This document shows, piece after piece, positions 59,978 to 64,000 of a stretch of DNA of 64,000 bases. The stretch's first letter is position 1; every line of letters starts with the position of its first letter. Origin of the DNA: Platycnemis pennipes (taxonomy: Eukaryota; Arthropoda; Insecta; Odonata; Platycnemididae); NCBI GenBank assembly GCA_933228895.1, contig OW121848.1, positions 141,130,615-141,194,614 on the forward strand, in the 5' to 3' direction. The translations under genes were made by a program, and so were the position numbers. The notes under the pieces are model-generated. The model was not told the DNA's origin. It searched no databases and saw only the letters and a program-made list of their open reading frames with translations.

Positions 59978-60300
59978 CTTTCTCTCCCTCTCTTTCTCTC
60001 TCTCTTTCTCTCTCTCCCCTCTCTTTCTCTCTCTCCCTCTATTTCTCTCTCTCCCTCTCTTTCTCTCTCTCTTCCTCTCTTTCTCCCTCTCTTTCTCCCT
60101 CTCTTTCTCCCTCTCTTTCTCTCTCTCTCTATTTCTCTCGCTCCCTCTTTTTCTCTCTCTCCCTCTCTTTCTCTCTCTTCCTCTCTCTCTCCCTCTCTTT
60201 CTCTCTTTCTCCCTCTCTTTCTCTCTCTCTCCCTCTCTTTCTCTCTCTCTCCCTCTCTTTCTCTCTCTCTCTCCCTCTCTTTCTCTCTCTCTCTATCTCC
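59978..60300. repeat. 323-base near-pure polypyrimidine (CTCTTTCTC)n tract
   Basis: Built from CTCTCTTTCTCTC and CTCCCTCTCTTTCTC units with irregular phase. Only two or three purines interrupt it: A in TCTATTTCTC at about 60040 and 60131, and G in CTCGCTCC at about 60140. The long Ser/Leu/Phe frame on the plus strand and the Arg/Glu frame on the minus strand are translations of the repeat. Such mirror-like homopyrimidine DNA can form triplex (H-DNA) and is length-unstable. Confidence 0.95.
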
Positions 60301-61260
60301 GGCGAGAATGTATTCATCATCTTCCCTCATCTTAGCATTCCCAATGTCGCCTTCTCTCCACCCACGTCACTCCGGATTTCCTACTTGACGCGGCCAACTT
60401 CGAAGAAGAGTGCGAGAAAAATTGGCGTGACTTTAATAATCCAAGTTCATGCAGCAGGAAGATAAAAGTGACATTTAGCTTTAAAACCCGAGTTTTAAAG
60501 CATTTTCCGTGATCTCAAACTGTTTATGGGTCTTCTTATTTTGAGTGCTGCGTAACGCCGAGTCCACAAGATGGACTGTATCGTTCTCTAAAAAAATGTC
60601 CTTGGAACTTGAACTTGTCTTGAAGGAAACTTATCTCACACGAGATATTGATAGTCATTGATAACTGTCGTTCTTAAGCTGTTTGAAATATGCCCTGTCA
60701 ATTCGGAAGCTAAATGAATCTAGATGGAATGAACTTGCTTAATACAAGTTGGAATGTTTTTAACAGCTTTTTTAACATCTTCCTAGCAACGTTTGATTAT
60801 AATTTGTTTTTCTCTAGATGTTGTGAGTAATTGCCGAGGAATAGGTGATCACAATGCCTAGGATTGGGAGATTATAGTGAAAGTGTAATCGTGGACAACG
60901 AGCAAACAAGTGTGGTTACGCATTAGAATGTGTAGAAAAAAACGAAATGGAGATGTAATAATGATACAAAAACGGTTTCTGATAACAAATGAGTTTTTTT
61001 GGCGCACACCAAATCTCTTTTACAAACTTTTCAGTTCTAATATTAAGAAATGAAGGGAAATCCAGATAATTTAGCAAGTTGGGAAAACTAAAATTTTTTT
61101 GCTGAAGTATAGTTGATACCAAAATATATACAGTGGGATTTAGGGTTTTTGAAATCATGTAAAACACGTGAATTAGCCTATTCGTTACTTTTACGTCGAA
61201 TGAATCTAATTTTGCCCTCATGGAATCAATGAGCATCTGGATTTTATTTTCCTTCCCGTA
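60301..61260. other. AT-rich DNA with a perfect palindrome
   Basis: A perfect 10+10 inverted repeat is at 60478-60501 (GCTTTAAAAC, spacer CCGA, GTTTTAAAGC). The minus-strand frame 60916-61236 has no known domain. Otherwise unremarkable. Confidence 0.45.
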
Positions 61261-62310
61261 GTCTCAATTGACTGTGAAGAGATGGAGAGAATCAGATTTC
61301 TCTCCGACTAAACTCCTTCCCTGCTGAATGTCCTCATCTGCAAAGACATTTGCCTTTGGTGGAAAAGCCCATTTGCAAACCTTGGACGTCCCGCCTCCCC
61401 CCGCCCGTCTGCGACCCCCAGCCCTCACAGAAGTGGTATTACGTCCGCTGCAACCCCTTGCACCCTCGTCCCACCCGAGGAGGGAAGTGATCGAAGGCAA
61501 ATAGAAGTCTTCCGAGTCAGCTCTTCCAGTGTAAAGTGTGTCCGCCTTTTTCTCCTTCTCGCCGCCTCACCTGGCCGTCTCCCTCTTCTCGCGGCGCTCC
61601 TCAAGATCTCGAGGACGTACATGAGGAGACAGGGGCACACCCTTCACCCTCCCTCCATCCTCACCCACCACATATGGTTCCTCCTCTCCCCATCCCCTTT
61701 GCGTCCATCCCCAGCGTTTGCAACCGCCGTCGCATAAAGGGGTCGAAGGCTCCTGGAACGGTGGCAAGGTCGAATTCTGACCCCTATTTCCCCCCACACT
61801 TCTTCCTCCGCCTTTCCCTCCTCTCCCCCCGCCGCCCCTCCCACATCTCCCCCCTCCTCGCTGATCCTTTCCTCCCTCGTTTTTCGCCTCCGACTCCCCA
61901 AACCGACGGTGTTGCCCCCTTCTCCCTCGCCGTCGACGCCCCCCCGGCCAGCCTCGCTCCAAAATCCCCCGCCCTCCCTCCGTTGCTTCAATTCTTCCTC
62001 TCGATCGAGCGACAATTTTCACTGCTTTACTCATCTGCCCTCTCTCCTCTTCTTACACCCCTCAGAAAAGGTAAAAAGGTAACCTCAGAAAACCTCAAAA
62101 CCCCTCTTGCCCTCACTCACTCCTCTCTTTCCCTACGACCCCGCTCTCTTCCCTTCTCCCACATCCCATATTTTTCTCCCCGCACCGCACATGTCCCTTT
62201 CCCCTTGTGACTTAATGTATTTCTCATACGTGCGTCGAAAGGTTTTACGTTTCCGTCTAATACTTACCAACGTTTTATCTCCCGCGATCCATTCTCATCG
62301 CTCGCTGTGA
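61261..62310. other. C-rich GC block
   Basis: The plus strand is C/T-rich at 61530-62200. The 224-codon plus-strand frame (61536-62210) and the overlapping 155- and 123-codon minus-strand frames are Pro/Ser- and Gly/Arg-rich with no domain. Confidence 0.45.
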
Positions 62311-62564
62311 TTCGTAAATGAAGTAAGACGATGCCATTAACCTTTTTTCATACATAGCGTCAAAAGGTCTCTGGTCCATTTTATATGTAATTTAAAATGT
62401 TTGAGTTACATTCTCGGTTTTTCAGTGTCCAATGAAAATCAGTGGTCACGAGACGTATTTTGATCCAGAGAAATTGATATGGACAGTCAGGACGAATAGC
62501 AACTAATATTGTAACATAAATATGCATTAATCTCCTTATGTTTGTTGTATTGGGTATTGAAGTC
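62311..62564. other. AT-rich spacer
   Basis: No feature seen. Confidence 0.4.
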
Positions 62565-62655
62565 GGAGCCGGCCGCTGTTGCCGGATTGGTAACGCGCCT
62601 GTCTTGCAAAGTGAAGGTTGAGCAGGTTAGAGTCCAAACTTGGACATAGATGAAT
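62565..62655 (+). mobile_element. tRNA-like SINE head
   Basis: TTGCCGGATTGGTAACGCG at 62579-62597 is A-box-like. CTTGCAA at 62602-62608 has the form of an anticodon loop with TGC. GGTTAGAGTCC at 62622-62632 is a B box with two mismatches. The layout resembles a decayed tRNA-Ala-type head. It is followed directly by a tail that folds back on itself (next entry). Confidence 0.6.
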
Positions 62656-62682
62656 TAGGGTGAGCCTCAAATTGGCTTAAGT

Positions 62683-62811
62683 GAAAATGTGAAAACGAAG
62701 ACAGGAATAACCGAATGCCAATAAAAGTGGGGAAATTATATCTCCACTTTTTAGTTAGTTAATTTCCTTATTTCAATTGGCATTCGGATATTCCTGTCTT
62801 TGCACATTTTC
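62683..62811. repeat. nested foldback: 36-40 base inverted repeat around a second hairpin
   Basis: The outer arms are 62683-62722 and 62776-62811. In the same orientation both read GAAAATGTG, then AAGACAGGAATA, then CCGAATGCCAAT, differing by one substitution and a short indel. Inside, AAAAGTGGGGA (62723-62733) pairs with TCTCCACTTTT (62741-62751) with one mismatch. A single strand would fold into a long stem with a second stem in its loop. It could be a SINE tail duplicated head-to-head or a small foldback element. Confidence 0.85.
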
Positions 62812-64000
62812 AAAATTGGGCATGGTGATGTTTTGGTTCCTGGATAAAGTTAGATTAAACGCCGAGGTATAGCGTAAGCAGTTAGAGAACCTTAAAATCT
62901 AATTTGAAGTCCGTGTCATACGAAAGTCACATTATTTTTAATTCATCAAGTGATTGTAAAACTAAACTTTTGTCCTTTTACCTCTTTAGTTGACCGTGGA
63001 CGAGTAAGATAGACACGTTTTTATTGTCTCGTGGATATTATTAGGAGTCTCATTAAGGAAAATCTAAGTTATGCTGCGATGACACAAAGTAGTACTTTGA
63101 CAATACGGACTCCCATTTTTTATTTAGTTTTATCTTTTTTGATTTGATAGATTTTCCGTCATTTGCGCTGCTTTTCTATGCCGATGTAGTGTAAGTTTGA
63201 GTTTCTGAACCGTAACCGAAGTACATCCCCATTCCTTCCTCCTGTCTCTCGGATTGTTAATGATATAGCGGCAGGTATCTTTCGGAGAGGTATGAAATCT
63301 TCGGGCTGCTATATGAGAGAGGAAACTGAGGAAATTGAGAAGGGAGGAGGAACGCGTAGGTTTTTGCATTCATAAGAAAAATAGAAGCAATGCATAAAAC
63401 GTTGCCTATGCACACTATTCATAACGCGCTGCTGCGCGTCTCTGGGCTTTAGTGTCATCATCTTTTGCAGTAATTCTTATTTACGACAATATTGAGGTAG
63501 GAGATAGGAAATGTGCACGGCAACTGTGTGACGGAGCTAGTAAATTGGAAATATTGAAGGCTGCTATTGGAGATAGAGTGGTGAGTAATCGAGGAAGGTG
63601 GAGGAAAAAGGCAATCTGGTTGATCTAAAGAGGATTGGAAATGATCTGAAGAAAGATATAATGTAAAGGGGGAGCCGTTTGGAAAAATACGTTTGGAGAA
63701 ATGCATGGAGTAGGGATCCTACACTCAAACTTAAACTAAACAGTAAGAAACTCATAATAAATTTTACATCTATGATGTCTTGCGCACATCTTGATTTTGA
63801 AGAGCTTTATTGTGGGGTTTAGTGCTTCAATTTATTTTTAAACATTCCATTTCGCGAAGCTGAAATACTTACTTTAAAAGCCTGCTACCCAATCTTCCCG
63901 GTAGGATCTTATAAACTATGAGCCTATTTCTGCACAGTTCACTTGAATGAAAATGCCTTCGGTTGATGGAAAGAAGTAGATTCTTAAATAGCTTCTATGA
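62812..64000. other. AT-rich DNA to the window end
   Basis: Short minus-strand frames at 63130-63369 and 63458-63706 have no recognisable product. No repeats are noted. Confidence 0.4.

Noticed and set aside
59490..60335. 281-codon plus-strand frame and 180-codon antisense Arg/Glu frame
   Set aside because: Most of both frames are translations of the CT-rich repeat at 59978-60300.
61536..62210. 224-codon plus-strand frame
   Set aside because: C-rich composition keeps stops rare in several frames at once. The protein is Pro/Ser-rich without motifs.

Overview
The window looks like non-coding DNA from an animal, most likely an arthropod and probably an insect. It has an AT-rich background broken by many GC-rich blocks, tRNA-derived SINE copies, and two 5'-truncated LINE tails of a type common in insects. 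It shows no bacterial-style gene packing. No open frame in the window carries a domain I recognise, and nearly all the long ones are low-complexity shadows of GC-rich or purine/pyrimidine-skewed sequence.

The one gene I can identify firmly is a microRNA gene, mir-124, on the minus strand at 17414-17497. All 23 bases of the mature miR-124-3p (17425-17447), as I recall the family sequence, are present. The opposite arm (17461-17482) matches the known miR-124-5p pattern, and the two arms fold into a proper hairpin. The window is therefore best read as the genomic neighbourhood of a neuronal microRNA, with pri-mir-124 transcribed leftwards. GC-richer blocks at 19331-19630 (with a perfect CRE palindrome) and 20691-21380 are candidate upstream promoters or enhancers, but this is inference.

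Layout: 1-8830 alternates AT-rich DNA with GC-rich blocks. 8831-19330 is mostly AT-rich and holds a LINE tail, a SINE tail and mir-124. 19331-36270 is a series of GC-rich blocks 0.3-1.8 kb long, separated by AT-rich DNA. 36271-40080 is AT-rich with a palindrome and a SINE. 40081-49900 has the largest GC-rich blocks, including the 47.2-49.9 kb block. 49901-54540 is AT-rich with the better LINE tail. 54541-55960 is a strongly strand-skewed GC block. 55961-64000 is mainly AT-rich with a SINE, a 323-base pure pyrimidine tract at 59978-60300, a GC block at 61261-62310, and a tRNA-like head followed by a nested foldback at 62565-62811.

The strand-skewed GC blocks, with sharp switches between C-rich and G-rich sequence and dense G-quadruplex motifs, are the most unusual large-scale structure. 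I found no CRISPR array, operon, rRNA or convincing functional tRNA gene, and no multi-gene system that I can defend as new.
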